Below are positions 27,230 to 38,309 of a stretch of DNA of 48,832 nt, piece after piece. The notes under the pieces were generated by a model that saw only the letters and a program-made list of their open reading frames with translations, was not told the origin of the DNA and made no database searches. This stretch comes from Methanothermobacter tenebrarum (GTDB taxonomy: Archaea; Methanobacteriota; Methanobacteria; Methanobacteriales; DSM-23052), in NCBI RefSeq assembly GCF_003264935.1, contig NZ_QLOE01000012.1:1-48832 (forward strand), written 5' to 3'. A program made the position numbers and the translations under genes. The stretch's first letter is position 1, and each line of letters begins with the position of its first letter.

Positions 27230-27573
27230 AACTCCATAATATCCCCTATCCTCGTCCCGGAATCTTCTATACTCCCCTGTGGAAGTTCTATTATATACTT
27301 AGCCGGCTTCTTGGGTATGTATATCTGCCATGGTTTTAGAGTGGCCAAGTCCACAACCCTTTTCTCTGAATCTAGGAATATGACATCTAATGGTATTTTC
27401 ATAAAGAACATGTGTATACTCGAACCCCTACGCCCCCTACCCTCTGGCATCTCTAAAAGTAAACCCCTTTTTATATCTTTTTTAAACATAAAGCCTTTGA
27501 ATCTTGAAATGAATGTATCCGCGATTTTCACATTACCAAGGCATTCGTTCCTGGTCCTGTTCAAAACTTTCAT
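27220..27573 (-). CDS. DUF192 family protein
   Basis: 117 residues matching the small DUF192 fold: [13 protein letters not shown] near 22-34, [18 protein letters not shown] near 51-68, and [11 protein letters not shown] near 95. The family occurs in bacteria and archaea, usually as small, possibly metal- or nucleotide-binding proteins without a defined role. Here it lacks the signal peptide that many members carry, so it would be cytoplasmic. Convergent with the flavoprotein gene, overlapping it by 10 bases, and divergent from SAM synthetase across 105 bases. Confidence 0.75.
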   Translation of the reverse strand: MKVLNRTRNECLGNVKIADTFISRFKGFMFKKDIKRGLLLEMPEGRGRRGSSIHMFFMKIPLDVIFLDSEKRVVDLATLKPWQIYIPKKPAKYIIELPQGSIEDSGTRIGDIMEFYR

Positions 27574-27608
27574 CGAGTCACCCTTTACTTACTGGAAGAT
27601 TATAATTA

Positions 27609-27618
27609 TTTATATTAT
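27609..27618 (+). promoter_or_regulatory. Probable TATA box of SAM synthetase
   Basis: TTTATATTAT lies about 60 bases before the GTG start. A transcript start near 27643 would leave a leader of about 35 bases carrying the ribosome site GGGAGGT at 27664-27670. Confidence 0.5.
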
Positions 27619-27678
27619 CAGTTCAAAAAATCATATCTATCATAGTAATTATTTTCATATACTTGGGAGGTTACTATT

Positions 27679-28884
27679 GTGAGAAACATAATCGTAGAAC
27701 CACTTAAACAGCCGTCAATCGAGGAGCAAAAAATAGAAATAGTAGAAAGGAAGGGTATAGGACACCCTGATAGTATAAGTGATGGTATAGCAGAATCTGT
27801 TAGCAGAGCTCTTTGCAATGCTTATCTCGAACATTTCGGGGCTATAATGCATCATAACACCGATGAGGTTCAGATAACAGCAGGAGAGTCCGCTCCAAAA
27901 TTTGGCGGCGGTGAAATATTAAGACCAATAAACATACTATTAACCGGCCGGGGCATCTCAGAAGTTGACAATAAAAAAATAGGGATAGACCGTATAGCAA
28001 TAGGAGCAGCTAAAGAATACCTGAAAGAAAATATAAGAAACCTCGATGTTGAAACATGCACTGTAGTAGAATGCAAGATAGGCCACGGCTCAGGAGAACT
28101 AAGGGACGTGTTCGCAAGAAGGGACAGCGCCCCATTATCCAATGACACATCATTTGGGGTTGGATTCGCCCCATTTTCAGAAACAGAGACCATAGTACTT
28201 GAAACTGAAAGGCTGCTAAATTCTAAAAAGTTCAAGAGAAAATATCCAGCGGTCGGCGAAGACGTGAAAGTCATGGGTTTAAGGGAAAATGATGAGATAA
28301 CCTTAACAGTCGCAGTTGCCATGATTGACAAATACATAGCAGACCTTGAAGAATACATAGAAGTTAAAAACCTCCTCGAAGAGGAAATCATAGATCTTAC
28401 CAGGAAATACACTGACAGAAACGTTGAAATATTCATAAACACAGCTGACAGATACGATGAAGAAAAACCTTCAGTTTATATAACGGTTACGGGAACATCA
28501 GCCGAAATGGGAGATGACGGCTCAGCAGGGCGTGGGAACAGGGCTAACGGGCTCATAACACCCAACAGGCCAATGTCACTGGAGGCTACTTCTGGTAAAA
28601 ATCCAATAAACCATGTGGGTAAAATATACAACCTCCTAGCTAACCAGATGGCATCAGATATCATAAAAGAAGTGGAAGGTGTTAAGCAAGTCCATATAAT
28701 GATCCTAAGCCAGATAGGCAAACCAATCAACCAACCCAAAACAGCAACATCCCAGATACTACTTGAAGAAGGTTACAAGATAGAAGACGTCAAAGGGGAT
28801 ATCTCAAGGATAATGGATGAATGGCTCGACAATATAGGGGACATAACAGAGATGTTAATAAAAGGGAAACTTAAAACATTCTAA
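27679..28884 (+). CDS. mat: S-adenosylmethionine synthetase, archaeal type
   Basis: Makes S-adenosylmethionine from methionine and ATP. The archaeal MAT has little sequence similarity to bacterial MetK. At 401 residues it is of the usual length, and it shows the family pieces [17 protein letters not shown] near 24-40, HHNTDEVQI near 56, [13 protein letters not shown] near 134-146, and [20 protein letters not shown] near 277-296. GTG start at 27679 with GGGAGGT 8 bases upstream. IleRS begins 35 bases after the stop, so the two may share a transcript. Confidence 0.95.
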   Translation: MRNIIVEPLKQPSIEEQKIEIVERKGIGHPDSISDGIAESVSRALCNAYLEHFGAIMHHNTDEVQITAGESAPKFGGGEILRPINILLTGRGISEVDNKKIGIDRIAIGAAKEYLKENIRNLDVETCTVVECKIGHGSGELRDVFARRDSAPLSNDTSFGVGFAPFSETETIVLETERLLNSKKFKRKYPAVGEDVKVMGLRENDEITLTVAVAMIDKYIADLEEYIEVKNLLEEEIIDLTRKYTDRNVEIFINTADRYDEEKPSVYITVTGTSAEMGDDGSAGRGNRANGLITPNRPMSLEATSGKNPINHVGKIYNLLANQMASDIIKEVEGVKQVHIMILSQIGKPINQPKTATSQILLEEGYKIEDVKGDISRIMDEWLDNIGDITEMLIKGKLKTF

Positions 28885-28919
28885 TTCTTCACAACATCCC
28901 CCAAAATGGGAGAGTTATC

Positions 28920-31900
28920 ATGCCAATCCAGGAGGCTGAAAGAACATATCAACCGCACCGTATCGAAGAAAAAGTCCAAGACTTCTGGGAAGAAAGGGAC
29001 ATCTACGAGCGGATTAAAAGACTCAGAAAGGATAAACCAAGATATTCATTCCTAGACGGTCCACCATATTGCAGTGGCAGGATACACCTTGGAACAGCAT
29101 GGAATAAGATTATAAAGGATGCATACCTCAGGTTCAAGAGCATGAACGGATTCTATGTCAGAAGACAAGCCGGTTGGGATGCTCACGGACTCCCAATTGA
29201 ACATAAGGTAGAAGGGCTCCTCGGCATAAAAAGTAAAAAGGAAATAGAGAAAGTAGGGATAGAAAAGTTCGTGGAAAAGTGTAGAGAATTCGCAATTAAA
29301 AACAAGGAAATAATGACGGGACAATTCAAAAGACTAGGGGTTTGGATGGACTGGGAGAAACCCTACATTACCTTCGACCCAAATTACATGGAATCTTGTT
29401 GGTGGACCCTAAAACAAGCACATAAAAAGAACCTGCTCATAAATGACCTCCGAGTTATAACATGGTGCCCACGTTGTGAAACGGCCTTGGCACTGGCTGA
29501 AATAGACTACCATGAAAAGGAAGATCCTTCAATATACGTGAAATTCCCACTAGAAGAAAAGGATCATTACATCCTAGTATGGACAACAACACCATGGACC
29601 CTCCCAGCCAACATGGCAGTAACCGTGCACCCTGATTTTGATTATATCTATGCAAAAGCTGGTAAAGAAACATACCTTTTGGCAGAGTCCCTGGCAGACA
29701 CCATACTAGAAGATTACGAGATAACAGGAAGGGTTAAGGGGAGTGAACTTGAAGGATTAAAATATGAGCACCCCCTCAAGGAAGAAGTACCATACCACAA
29801 GAATTTTGAACATCGTATCATAGTAGGAGAACATGTAACCCTTACAGAGGGGACAGGATGCGTGCACACAGCCCCAGGCCATGGACCAGAGGACTTTGAA
29901 ATCGGTAAAAAGTATGGACTGCCAATATTCTGTCCAGTAGATGAAGCTGGGAAATTCAAAGAAGAAGCGGGCAAATACAAGGGCCAATTTGTAAAGGATG
30001 CCGATCCATCCATCATCCAAGATCTCAAATCAAAAGGTCTGCTATTCAAAGCAGGTACCATCAGGCACCGTTACGGTTTCTGTTGGAGGTGTAAGACACC
30101 AATAATATACCTTGCAACCCAACAATGGTTCCTGAAAATCACAGAAATAAAAGATAAAATGTTAGATGAAATCGAGAAGGTTGAATGGATCCCAAGTTGG
30201 GCTGGTGAAAGCAGATTCCGCAATTGGATCGAAAACGCGAAAGACTGGACAATATCAAGACAAAGGTATTGGGGGATACCATTACCCATTTGGATATGTG
30301 AAAAATGTGGTAAAATCAAGGTTATAGGATCCATCAAAGAACTTAAAGAAAACATGATCCAAGGAGAGCTCAAAGGCGACTTCATACACAGACCCCACGT
30401 GGACAGGATAATCTTAAAGTGTGAATGCGGTTCAAAAATGAGAAGAACACCAGATGTATTAGACGTTTGGATCGACTCCGGGGTCGCTGGTTGGGCTTCA
30501 CTCTACTACCCAAAGGAGAAAAGCTTATTCAATAAATGGTTCCCGTATGATTTCATAACAGAAGGTCATGACCAGACAAGGGGTTGGTTCTATTCACAGC
30601 TTGGCTGTGGAGTCATAGCACTCGACCAAGTACCATACAAGAAGGTACTAATGCACGGCTTCACCCTCGATGAGGAAGGCCGAAAGATGAGTAAATCCCT
30701 TGGAAACGTGGTCGAACCTGAAGAAGTCATCGAAAAATATGGCGTTGACGTCCTCAGATTCTACCTCCTATGGGCCAATAAACCATGGGAAGATCTTAAA
30801 TTTGTATGGGAAGAACTTAAAAATATTAATAAGATGTTCAACATTCTCTGGAACGTTTACGTTTTCGCAACCACCTATATGGTCCTAGACCGCTTCAACC
30901 CTTATGATCATGATGAAAAAGAACTTAAATTCAGGCCAGAAGATCAGTGGATACTATCAAGGATAAATTCAGCAGCTGATAAAGTGACAAGCGCACTTGA
31001 GAGACTCCTATTCCATAAAGCCACACGAGAATTACACGATTTTATAATAGAGGATCTTAGCAGATGGTATGTTAGGCTTATACGTAGCAGGACATGGATC
31101 GAAAAGGAAGACCCAGATAAGATAGCAGCATATTATACCCTCTACAATGTCCTTAAGACCCTAATAACTATAATGGCACCTATAACACCCCACTTAACGG
31201 AGGACATTTACCAGAATTTAGTAAGGGGCGCTGATCCAAACGTCCCTGAGAGCATACACATGCTAAACTGGGAATACAACCCAGAACTCATAGATGAGGA
31301 TCTTGAAGAAAAAATGGATATTGTGAGAGATGTTATTGAAGCATGTGCACGTGCAAGGGACAAGGCAAAATACAAGCTCAGATGGCCAGTTAAGAACATA
31401 ACAGTAGTATCTGAGGACAAAAGGATACTCAAGGCTGTGGAATCACTTAGGGATGTTGTTATCGAACAAGCGAACACCAAGGAGTTAGACGTGACCTTGG
31501 AGTTTGAAAGGATGAAAATACATGCCAAACCCAACCCAAAAACCCTAGGACCGCGCCTTAGAGGAGACATGCCCCTAGTAATGAAAAAACTTCAAGAAAA
31601 AGACGGATCCAGTATAAAATCCATCTTAGAAAGTGAAGGAGTATACACAGTGAATATCAAGGGCAAAGAGATACAATTGGGCGAAGAGGATATCATATTC
31701 GAGACAGAATTGCCAGAGGATATAGTGACAGCCAAATTCGATGGTGGGAGCGTATTCGTAGATACAAAATTAACCCATGAAATATTAAGTGAAGCCATGG
31801 CAAGGGAGCTCATACGCAGAATACAAGACATGAGAAAAGACCTAGACCTCGATGTTGAAGCACACATTAAAGTCGATGTTAACTGTAGCAACAAATTCAA

Positions 31901-32042
31901 AAACCTTGTGGAACCCCACAAAGAGTTCATTAAAAATGAAGTGAGAGCAGAAACATTATCATTTAAAGGAGAAAAGATAGGATACGCTAAAAAGTGGAAT
32001 ATATCAGATGAAAGACTTACCATATCAATCTCCAAATTATGA
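28920..32042 (+). CDS. ileS: Isoleucyl-tRNA synthetase
   Basis: Charges tRNA-Ile. 1040 residues, usual for the archaeal/eukaryotic-type enzyme. The HIGH motif is HLGT at 56-59 in [12 protein letters not shown], and KMSKS is in [10 protein letters not shown] near 589. The editing (CP1) domain lies between, with [15 protein letters not shown] near 224 and the [14 protein letters not shown] segment near 320. Two zinc-type CxxC pairs are also seen (WCPRC...; CEKCGKI with CECGSK). The anticodon-binding C-terminal part is complete. It lies 35 bases after SAM synthetase and 12 before purL. Confidence 0.97.
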   Translation: MPIQEAERTYQPHRIEEKVQDFWEERDIYERIKRLRKDKPRYSFLDGPPYCSGRIHLGTAWNKIIKDAYLRFKSMNGFYVRRQAGWDAHGLPIEHKVEGLLGIKSKKEIEKVGIEKFVEKCREFAIKNKEIMTGQFKRLGVWMDWEKPYITFDPNYMESCWWTLKQAHKKNLLINDLRVITWCPRCETALALAEIDYHEKEDPSIYVKFPLEEKDHYILVWTTTPWTLPANMAVTVHPDFDYIYAKAGKETYLLAESLADTILEDYEITGRVKGSELEGLKYEHPLKEEVPYHKNFEHRIIVGEHVTLTEGTGCVHTAPGHGPEDFEIGKKYGLPIFCPVDEAGKFKEEAGKYKGQFVKDADPSIIQDLKSKGLLFKAGTIRHRYGFCWRCKTPIIYLATQQWFLKITEIKDKMLDEIEKVEWIPSWAGESRFRNWIENAKDWTISRQRYWGIPLPIWICEKCGKIKVIGSIKELKENMIQGELKGDFIHRPHVDRIILKCECGSKMRRTPDVLDVWIDSGVAGWASLYYPKEKSLFNKWFPYDFITEGHDQTRGWFYSQLGCGVIALDQVPYKKVLMHGFTLDEEGRKMSKSLGNVVEPEEVIEKYGVDVLRFYLLWANKPWEDLKFVWEELKNINKMFNILWNVYVFATTYMVLDRFNPYDHDEKELKFRPEDQWILSRINSAADKVTSALERLLFHKATRELHDFIIEDLSRWYVRLIRSRTWIEKEDPDKIAAYYTLYNVLKTLITIMAPITPHLTEDIYQNLVRGADPNVPESIHMLNWEYNPELIDEDLEEKMDIVRDVIEACARARDKAKYKLRWPVKNITVVSEDKRILKAVESLRDVVIEQANTKELDVTLEFERMKIHAKPNPKTLGPRLRGDMPLVMKKLQEKDGSSIKSILESEGVYTVNIKGKEIQLGEEDIIFETELPEDIVTAKFDGGSVFVDTKLTHEILSEAMARELIRRIQDMRKDLDLDVEAHIKVDVNCSNKFKNLVEPHKEFIKNEVRAETLSFKGEKIGYAKKWNISDERLTISISKL

Positions 32043-32054
32043 ACCGGTGTTAAA

Positions 32055-34196
32055 ATGGTTTTAACTGATGAAGAAATCGAATTTATAAAAAAAAAGCTTG
32101 GGAGAGAACCCAATCCACTCGAATATGGGATGCTCGACGTCATGTTCTCAGAGCACTGCTCATATAAAAGCAGCAGGCCCATACTCAAACTATTCCCCAC
32201 AGAAGGCGAAAAGGTCATAATCGGGCCAGGAGACGATGCAGGAGTTGTGGAAGTAACACCAGAACTAGCACTAGCAGTCGGAATAGAAAGCCATAATCAC
32301 CCTTCAGCCATAGAACCATATGGTGGCGCCGGCACGGGAATAGGTGGAATACTACGCGATATACTTTCAATGGGGGCCATGCCCATAGCCCTATTAGACT
32401 CCTTGCACTTCGGATACCTAGAAGACCAAAAATCAAGATACCTTTTCGAAAACGTCGTGAAAGGAATATCAGATTATGGGAATAGAGTGGGAGTCCCCAC
32501 AGTAGCTGGTGAAGTTGAATTCGATGAAAACTTCAAATTCAATCCACTAGTAAATGTCATGTGCGTCGGCCTCGTTAAAAAAGATAAGATAAAAAGGGCC
32601 ACAGCACCTAACCCAGGTGAGGTATTCCTATTAATGGGTGGTAGAACAGGCAGAGATGGGATACATGGGGTCACATTCGCATCAGAAGAACTAACAAGTT
32701 CATCAGAGATAGAGGACAGGCCAGCAGTACAAATAGGGGATCCGTTCACAAAGAAGATGGTTTTAGAGGCTAGTCTTGAAATAATGGATAAAGTGGAAGT
32801 TTCAGGAGTCAAAGACCTTGGTGGGGGCGGGCTCACCTGTTGCATTTCAGAGATAGTTGCAAAATGCGATAATGGTGCAATAGTAGAACTAGAAAAGATA
32901 CCTTTACGTGAAGAGGGGATGACACCCTATGAGATAATGTTATCAGAATCCCAAGAAAGAATGCTCTTCGTAATAAAACCAGAAAACATAGAAAAAGCCA
33001 TGAGGATATGTGAAAAATATGAGCTCCCAGCGGCCATAATAGGCAAAGTCACAGATGACAAAAGAATGAAAGTAATAAAAGGTGGTGAAGTAATCGCGGA
33101 TTTACCAGCCAAACTCCTCGCAGATCCGCCAGTTATCATAAGAGAAGCCAGAAGACCAACATACACACGAGAAAGTATAAAAGTAGAACATCCACCACTC
33201 AAAGAGGCCCTCTTAAAGGTTTTATCTTCACCTAACATTGTAAGTAAAGAATGGGTTTATCGACAATACGATCATGAAGTCCAAATCAGGACCGTGGTCA
33301 AACCTGGGGATGATGCAGCGGTCCTAAGAATTGATAAAGAAAATGGGATAGCACTCACAGTAGATTCTAATAGTATACATACAAAACTCGACCCATACCA
33401 TGGCGGTGCAGGTTCAGTGGCAGAAGCCATAAGAAATGTGGTTTCAATGGGTGCTTGGCCACTTTGCATAGTGGATTGTCTTAATTTTGGAAACCCTGAA
33501 AAACCCACTGTATTCTGGGAATTCAGAGAATGCGTTAAAGGCATGGCAAAGGCTGCAAGGACATTTAATACCCCAGTTATAAGTGGTAATGTAAGTTTTT
33601 ACAATGAGACAGAAGGAGTTACGGTTAACCCCTCACCAGTAGTAGGGGTTGTGGGCTCCCTGAAACTTGACAATATAAAGACAATGGATTTTAAAGGAGA
33701 GAATGACAAGATTATAATCGTTGGTTCCACAAGGGAGGAACTGGGAGGATCCGAATATTATAAGAGAGTGCACGGACTCGTAACAGGAGAACCGCCAATT
33801 GTAAAGTTCAAGGATGAATTAAAGGCCGCAGAATCCATTCGTAACATTATAGAAAAGTTTGGTGATGGTGTTACGGCAATACATGATTGTTCTAAGGGCG
33901 GATTAGGAGTGGCATTAGCAGAGATGAGCATAAAATCAGGTCTAGGAGCCAAGATCAATACCATGAAAATCCCGAACAATTGCAAAAATCAACATCAACT
34001 CCTATTTTCAGAATCACATGGCCGGTATATTATAACAGTGAAAGAAGAAATAGCCCATGATATAATAGCAAATATAGGGGTACCATCTTCAGTTATAGGC
34101 ACCGTTGGTGGCGATAATTTCCAAGTAGATGACTTTAAAGTCCCAGTAGAGAAATTACAGGAGACATATCATGGAGTGATAGAAAGGTACATGTAA
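32055..34196 (+). CDS. purL: Phosphoribosylformylglycinamidine synthase subunit PurL
   Basis: ATP-dependent step 4 of purine synthesis. This is the small-type PurL (713 residues) that needs separate PurQ and PurS, not present here. It contains [18 protein letters not shown] near residue 22, [10 protein letters not shown] near 57, [20 protein letters not shown] near 77, and a second copy of the motor fold with PGDDAAVLR near 418 and [15 protein letters not shown] near 450, followed by [15 protein letters not shown] near 613. Starts 12 bases after ileS; GGTG precedes the ATG. Confidence 0.96.
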   Translation: MVLTDEEIEFIKKKLGREPNPLEYGMLDVMFSEHCSYKSSRPILKLFPTEGEKVIIGPGDDAGVVEVTPELALAVGIESHNHPSAIEPYGGAGTGIGGILRDILSMGAMPIALLDSLHFGYLEDQKSRYLFENVVKGISDYGNRVGVPTVAGEVEFDENFKFNPLVNVMCVGLVKKDKIKRATAPNPGEVFLLMGGRTGRDGIHGVTFASEELTSSSEIEDRPAVQIGDPFTKKMVLEASLEIMDKVEVSGVKDLGGGGLTCCISEIVAKCDNGAIVELEKIPLREEGMTPYEIMLSESQERMLFVIKPENIEKAMRICEKYELPAAIIGKVTDDKRMKVIKGGEVIADLPAKLLADPPVIIREARRPTYTRESIKVEHPPLKEALLKVLSSPNIVSKEWVYRQYDHEVQIRTVVKPGDDAAVLRIDKENGIALTVDSNSIHTKLDPYHGGAGSVAEAIRNVVSMGAWPLCIVDCLNFGNPEKPTVFWEFRECVKGMAKAARTFNTPVISGNVSFYNETEGVTVNPSPVVGVVGSLKLDNIKTMDFKGENDKIIIVGSTREELGGSEYYKRVHGLVTGEPPIVKFKDELKAAESIRNIIEKFGDGVTAIHDCSKGGLGVALAEMSIKSGLGAKINTMKIPNNCKNQHQLLFSESHGRYIITVKEEIAHDIIANIGVPSSVIGTVGGDNFQVDDFKVPVEKLQETYHGVIERYM

Positions 34197-34223
34197 AATC
34201 CCCCAATTTTTTTGGTGTTTTAT

Positions 34224-34793
34224 TTGAGACATAAGCGAGAAATCCTAAGACAAGCTATACATGCTACTGGCATAATATTCGTGATAATACAGCCTTGGAT
34301 CGGAGTTAAAAACCTTATTCTACTCGGCATCCTAGCAGCAGTTATAGGAGAGACCATCCGCCGATACGACCTCAGACGCCCCATACCTCTATTTTCACGA
34401 CTATTAAGAACTTGCCGCAGAGATACTAGTGAAAGAGGATTCATATACTATTTTATAGGCTTAGCCCTCACCTACGCCTTTTTCGGGTCGTATATTCCCA
34501 TTGCAAACGCCGCCATACTCATTCTAACAATCGGTGATGCTGCATCTACCCTCATCGGTAAACTCTATGGCAAACACCCACTACCATACAAGCCCAATAA
34601 AACATTTGAAGGTTCCATCGCATTCATATTCATAGGATTCATCGGAGCATTAACACAAGTGAACCCCCCAATAGCTTTTATTGGAGCGTTCATAGGATCA
34701 TTAGTAGAAGCATATACTCCCATAGAGGATAATATCACCACACCCCTAATAGCAGGAGTTGGCATGTCCATCTTCTATCTAAACTTTATCTAA
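34224..34793 (+). CDS. Membrane CTP-dependent lipid (polyprenol or diacylglycerol) kinase-like protein
   Basis: About 189 residues with six or so hydrophobic segments. The diagnostic block is TIGDAASTLIGKLYGKHPLP near 103-122, followed by NKTFEGSIAF, the conserved GDA..A..G and K(S/T).EGS(L/I)A pattern of the dolichol kinase, phytol kinase and CTP-dependent diacylglycerol kinase group. In an archaeon a role in dolichol or archaeal lipid phosphorylation is likely, but the substrate is open. The start is uncertain: TTG 34224 (6 bases after GGTG) gives MRHKREILRQAIH, whereas GTG 34215 or TTG 34212 would add three or four residues. It lies 27 bases after purL, with a T-rich stretch between. Confidence 0.65.
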   Translation: MRHKREILRQAIHATGIIFVIIQPWIGVKNLILLGILAAVIGETIRRYDLRRPIPLFSRLLRTCRRDTSERGFIYYFIGLALTYAFFGSYIPIANAAILILTIGDAASTLIGKLYGKHPLPYKPNKTFEGSIAFIFIGFIGALTQVNPPIAFIGAFIGSLVEAYTPIEDNITTPLIAGVGMSIFYLNFI

Positions 34794-34871
34794 TCAAAAA
34801 AAATTCCATAAAATATATAAAACCAAGTACAATACACTTTAATTGAATTTTTTTATTCTTTTTCGTGGGCG

Positions 34872-36581
34872 ATGGTGTCAAACGTGTCTAGGGAAACCGA
34901 CAAGAAAATGATGGAAATTTTAAGGATATTATCCGAACACGAAGAGATCCTCGGAGCGAAAGCAATAGCCAAAGAACTTAAAAAGAAAGGCTACAACCTA
35001 GGGGAAAGAGCAGTCAGATATCACATGCGCATACTCGACGAAAAAGGATTCACTAAACGCATAGGATACTCCGGCCGGAAAATAACAAAAAAAGGGTTAA
35101 AAGAAATAGAAAAGGGCCTCGTATACGACCAAGTCGATTTCATATTCTCAAAGTTCGAAGAAATGATACACAATACAAGCTTCAACCCGAACACTGGTAA
35201 AGGGAAGGTTGTAGTAAACACATCCACAATACCTCCCGGAGCCTTTCCTATTATCAAAAAAGCCTTCAAAGAAGGATTATGTGTAAGTCCACATGCAAGA
35301 TTGGAGAAAATAGATGGAAATTATAAGATAATGACAGTATGTGGCACCACAATCGATGGTCTACTCCTCAAAGAGGGCATACCCATAATCCCAACCTTCG
35401 CAGGATTAGTTGAAATAAAAGATCATACGCCAAGAAGGTTTACAGAACTCATAGCATATAAAAAGACTTCAATGATGCCACTTGAAGCCTTCACAGCAAG
35501 GGAGATGACATCAGTCCTCAATGTGATAAAACATGGCGAAGGGATGATACCCGCCAACTTCCGCCTCGTACCAGAAACAGGCCGCAAAAAAGCCCTAAGA
35601 ATATTGTATAAACTCCAAAAGATGAACATCGGGGGAGTCCTCAAGATAGGCGAAGCCGGGGAAAACATCCTAGGCATACCAGTAGATGATGGAATGGTCG
35701 GAATAGCGATCATAGGAGGTATAACACCCCTCTGCGCAGCCCAAGAGGCAGGCTATAATATTAGTATTAAAATGGCCGAGACCCTACTAGAATTTAACAA
35801 ACTAGATTTAGTTACACGCCCCAGAAAATTGTTAAAAAAGCCAAAAAAGCCCAGTAAAGAAAAGATTAAAATCCTATTAACCAAGGCATGGAATCTAATA
35901 CAAAAAGTAGATTTTGACCCTGATACAATAAGAGGAAAAGTTATAACTAACATTTCAATTTTAAAAAAAGAAGACCTTGACAGGGCCCTTACAATTATCC
36001 GAAGGGTGTGCGAGGAAAAACCAGAATACTTAACATCACCCTATTTTAGGATCATGGAATTAGAAGGGGACAAAGTAGGCATAGCTACTATATGTAGTTT
36101 AACAGTTGATGGAGTTCTCATAAACAGTGGCATAATGTCAACACCCACCTATAGTGGATTACTCGAGATAAAAGATGGCATGCGAAGGTTTGTTGAACTT
36201 ACAGCATATAGTGGATCATCAGTCGAACCCCATGAAATATACATTTCAAAGGGCATGACAAAAGTATATGACCCTCACAGCGAATCTGATAGGATACTGG
36301 CAAGTTTGAGGGAGATACCTTATATTGCAAGGGAAAAAACCCTAAAGGTGACGGAGAAACTCAAAGAAGCTGGATTCAACATTTTCAAGGTTGGTAAAAC
36401 AAACGAGATCCTCTATAATGCCAAGGTTGGAAGATATAAAGTGGGCATCGTCACACCAGGCGGTTTAAACCCCATTGCAGCGATAAAGGAAAATGGAGTG
36501 GATGTGAAAGTTAAAGCCATTGAATCACTCATGGATATAGATAACTTTTTTACCATCAAAGAAGATAGAGAAATAAGGTGA
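34872..36581 (+). CDS. nrpR: NrpR global nitrogen repressor
   Basis: Represses nitrogen-assimilation genes of methanogens by binding GGAA-N6-TTCC, and is released by 2-oxoglutarate. The 569 residues comprise an N-terminal winged helix (about 8-75, with ILGAKAIAKELKKKGYNL and AVRYHMRILDEKGF) and two tandem NrpR effector domains (about 95-325 and 340-560). The domains are marked by GTTIDGLLLKEGIPIIPTFA and LTVDGVLINSGIMSTPTYSG, and by closing segments VGIAIIGGITPLCAA and VGIVTPGGLNPIAA. Single-chain NrpR with two effector domains is known from Methanobacteriales and Methanococcus. A TATA-like ATATATAAAA at 34813-34822 would start it. I saw no GGAA-N6-TTCC before this gene, so it is not obviously autoregulated. 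DUF2098 follows after 6 bases. Confidence 0.93.
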   Translation: MVSNVSRETDKKMMEILRILSEHEEILGAKAIAKELKKKGYNLGERAVRYHMRILDEKGFTKRIGYSGRKITKKGLKEIEKGLVYDQVDFIFSKFEEMIHNTSFNPNTGKGKVVVNTSTIPPGAFPIIKKAFKEGLCVSPHARLEKIDGNYKIMTVCGTTIDGLLLKEGIPIIPTFAGLVEIKDHTPRRFTELIAYKKTSMMPLEAFTAREMTSVLNVIKHGEGMIPANFRLVPETGRKKALRILYKLQKMNIGGVLKIGEAGENILGIPVDDGMVGIAIIGGITPLCAAQEAGYNISIKMAETLLEFNKLDLVTRPRKLLKKPKKPSKEKIKILLTKAWNLIQKVDFDPDTIRGKVITNISILKKEDLDRALTIIRRVCEEKPEYLTSPYFRIMELEGDKVGIATICSLTVDGVLINSGIMSTPTYSGLLEIKDGMRRFVELTAYSGSSVEPHEIYISKGMTKVYDPHSESDRILASLREIPYIAREKTLKVTEKLKEAGFNIFKVGKTNEILYNAKVGRYKVGIVTPGGLNPIAAIKENGVDVKVKAIESLMDIDNFFTIKEDREIR

Positions 36582-36587
36582 TAATAT

Positions 36588-36875
36588 ATGGAAACCGAAA
36601 AAAGATGTGCAACATGTGAAGAACTCTGCCGTTACATAAAAGAGGAAGTAAAACCTGGAGACATTGTAAGATTGTCCCTTGGCAGGGTATATATCCCAGG
36701 GGAAGTTATAACAAACAACAATGGTATCATACAAGTAAAAATTGACAGTGAAATGATAAAAGGACTTACAACAATCGACGTGGAAAAACTCAAGGATTAT
36801 CTCATAGAACTAGAACACGAATGTGAAGGTAATGTCTGCATAATAGAGGCAGTGGATGAGGAGGGTCAAGAATGA
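36588..36875 (+). CDS. DUF2098 family protein
   Basis: 95 residues, a small family seen in methanogens and without known function. The N-terminus has CATCEELC (Cys7, 10 and 14), which could bind metal; the middle, VKPGDIVRLSLGRVYIPGEV, looks like a small beta-barrel; two more cysteines follow near 86 and 90 (CEGNVC). It lies 6 bases after nrpR, so is probably co-transcribed with it, and its stop codon overlaps the start of a 30-residue membrane peptide (ATGA). Confidence 0.7.
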   Translation: METEKRCATCEELCRYIKEEVKPGDIVRLSLGRVYIPGEVITNNNGIIQVKIDSEMIKGLTTIDVEKLKDYLIELEHECEGNVCIIEAVDEEGQE

Positions 36876-36964
36876 GTCAAACATTCCAAATAATCTCTAT
36901 AATATTAGTAGGTTTTGTTGTTGTATCATTATTATGTCATATGCTTAACAGACACCCCATATAA
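36872..36964 (+). CDS. 30-residue single-span membrane peptide
   Basis: The ATG overlaps the stop of the DUF2098 gene (ATGA), and a strong GGAGGGT (36860-36866) lies 5 bases before it. The frame encodes MSQTFQII, then an uninterrupted hydrophobic stretch of about 16 residues (ISIILVGFVVVSLLCH), then a short basic tail MLNRHPI, and ends at TAA 36962-36964. This topology, ribosome site and coupling make translation likely. No family recognised. It may anchor or regulate a partner such as DUF2098. The convergent fwdB gene ends 24 bases further on. Confidence 0.6.
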   Translation: MSQTFQIISIILVGFVVVSLLCHMLNRHPI

Positions 36965-36987
36965 AAAAATATAAAATAAAGGGAGTT

Positions 36988-38286
36988 TTATTTGGATGCT
37001 TTTATCTCCCTCACTTTTTCTAGGATTTTCTCCACAATTTCTTTATCTGGTAATAGGTCTGTTTCAACGACTTTTCTCATCCTTATAGGCACGCCTTCCA
37101 TCCTATAAGCTGTGCCCTCTGCTTCAAGGCCGACGATAGCTGGTGGGATTATAATATCTGCTAATTCCGTTGTTGGAGTCCTGTGGGGTTCAACAGCTAT
37201 CACTGGGATCTCTGTCATGTATTCAACAGCCTTCTGTGGGAAATGAGCCCCAGGGTCAGATGCTATAACCATCAATGCATCTGCTTCCCTGTTCTGGAGT
37301 AGATCATTCGCACCAGTCTCCCCAGGGTTGTATCTTGGTTCGCCAGCTGAAAAGTCGACACAGTATGGGAATCCGCTCTCCCAAGAAGCCACCTGGTTGA
37401 ATCCGGTAACATTATAATGGCCTCTCATTGGTATTAGGTTGAATTTACCAAAGTCGTTCAAGTCTTCGGTTAGCATAATGGCCGTGTCAATGTTCCTGTG
37501 TTTTCCTCTACTCTGGGTTAGGCCCATACCCCAGAATAGTATCCCGAATTGGGCGTTTTTCATGATTTCAACTGCTTCTTCGATGGTTTCTCTTGGTATT
37601 CCTGCCACTTCCTCGTATAGTATTTCATGTCCTAATAGGTATGCTCTCATTGCATCGATAAGTTCATAGTCCCTGTCGAATTCTACCTGTAAGTGGATGT
37701 CTGCAAGTTTTGCGGTGTCTGTTTCCCTGGGATCTACTACGATGACTGTCCTGTCAGGTCTGCCACGTTCCCTGAAGAATCCTCTGGAGAATACATGCCG
37801 TGATATGTGTCTTGGGTGGGCGTGCATTGGGTTGCATCCCCAGTAGACTATAACATCTGCTCTGTTTTTAACTTCCCCGAGTGTACATGTGGGGTATCCC
37901 ACGTCCTGTAGTGCTAGTACTGAAGGACCATGGCATACAGATGCTGTGTTGTCGATGACTGCTCCTGTTTCCTCTGCTAATTCCATGCCCACAGCATGCG
38001 CTTCACATTCAGTAGAACTCCAACCATATAATAGGGGTCTTTTGGCTTCTGCAAGGATCTCAGCGGCTTTTTCTATTGCTTCATCATAAGTTACTTCGAT
38101 TAGTTCCCCATTTTTCCTTATGAGTGGTTTTGTATAGCGTGTTGCACCCTTTGTATGTACGAACTTGTTGTGAGCGATTCTGCAAGCGTTTATAGTACCT
38201 ACTATTTCATTGTTTTCTACTTTACATATGATGTCGTCACATAGGGTTCCGCAGAAGGGGCAGACAACATTTTTAACATATTCCAT
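36988..38286 (-). CDS. fwdB: Tungsten formylmethanofuran dehydrogenase subunit B (catalytic)
   Basis: Holds the tungstopterin and one [4Fe-4S] cluster, and reduces CO2 to formate inside the Fwd complex. 432 residues. The cluster motif is VVCPFCGTLCDD near 8-18 with Cys35. Cys118 in ASVCHGPSVLAL is the metal ligand known from the M. wolfei structure, so this is the cysteine rather than the selenocysteine form. ILFWGMGLTQSRGKHRN and SDPGAHFPQ are further MopB-family segments. Start ATG 38286 behind GGAGGTAT. Last gene of the fwd operon; fwdC ends 23 bases upstream. Confidence 0.97.
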   Translation of the reverse strand: MEYVKNVVCPFCGTLCDDIICKVENNEIVGTINACRIAHNKFVHTKGATRYTKPLIRKNGELIEVTYDEAIEKAAEILAEAKRPLLYGWSSTECEAHAVGMELAEETGAVIDNTASVCHGPSVLALQDVGYPTCTLGEVKNRADVIVYWGCNPMHAHPRHISRHVFSRGFFRERGRPDRTVIVVDPRETDTAKLADIHLQVEFDRDYELIDAMRAYLLGHEILYEEVAGIPRETIEEAVEIMKNAQFGILFWGMGLTQSRGKHRNIDTAIMLTEDLNDFGKFNLIPMRGHYNVTGFNQVASWESGFPYCVDFSAGEPRYNPGETGANDLLQNREADALMVIASDPGAHFPQKAVEYMTEIPVIAVEPHRTPTTELADIIIPPAIVGLEAEGTAYRMEGVPIRMRKVVETDLLPDKEIVEKILEKVREIKASK

Positions 38287-38309
38287 GACGATACCTCCAT
38301 CTTGGCCTC

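Noticed and set aside
36965-36987. Possible bidirectional terminator between the small membrane peptide and fwdB
   Set aside because: The gap is AT-rich with short A and T runs, but it shows no hairpin or long T-tract that I could defend as a separate feature.
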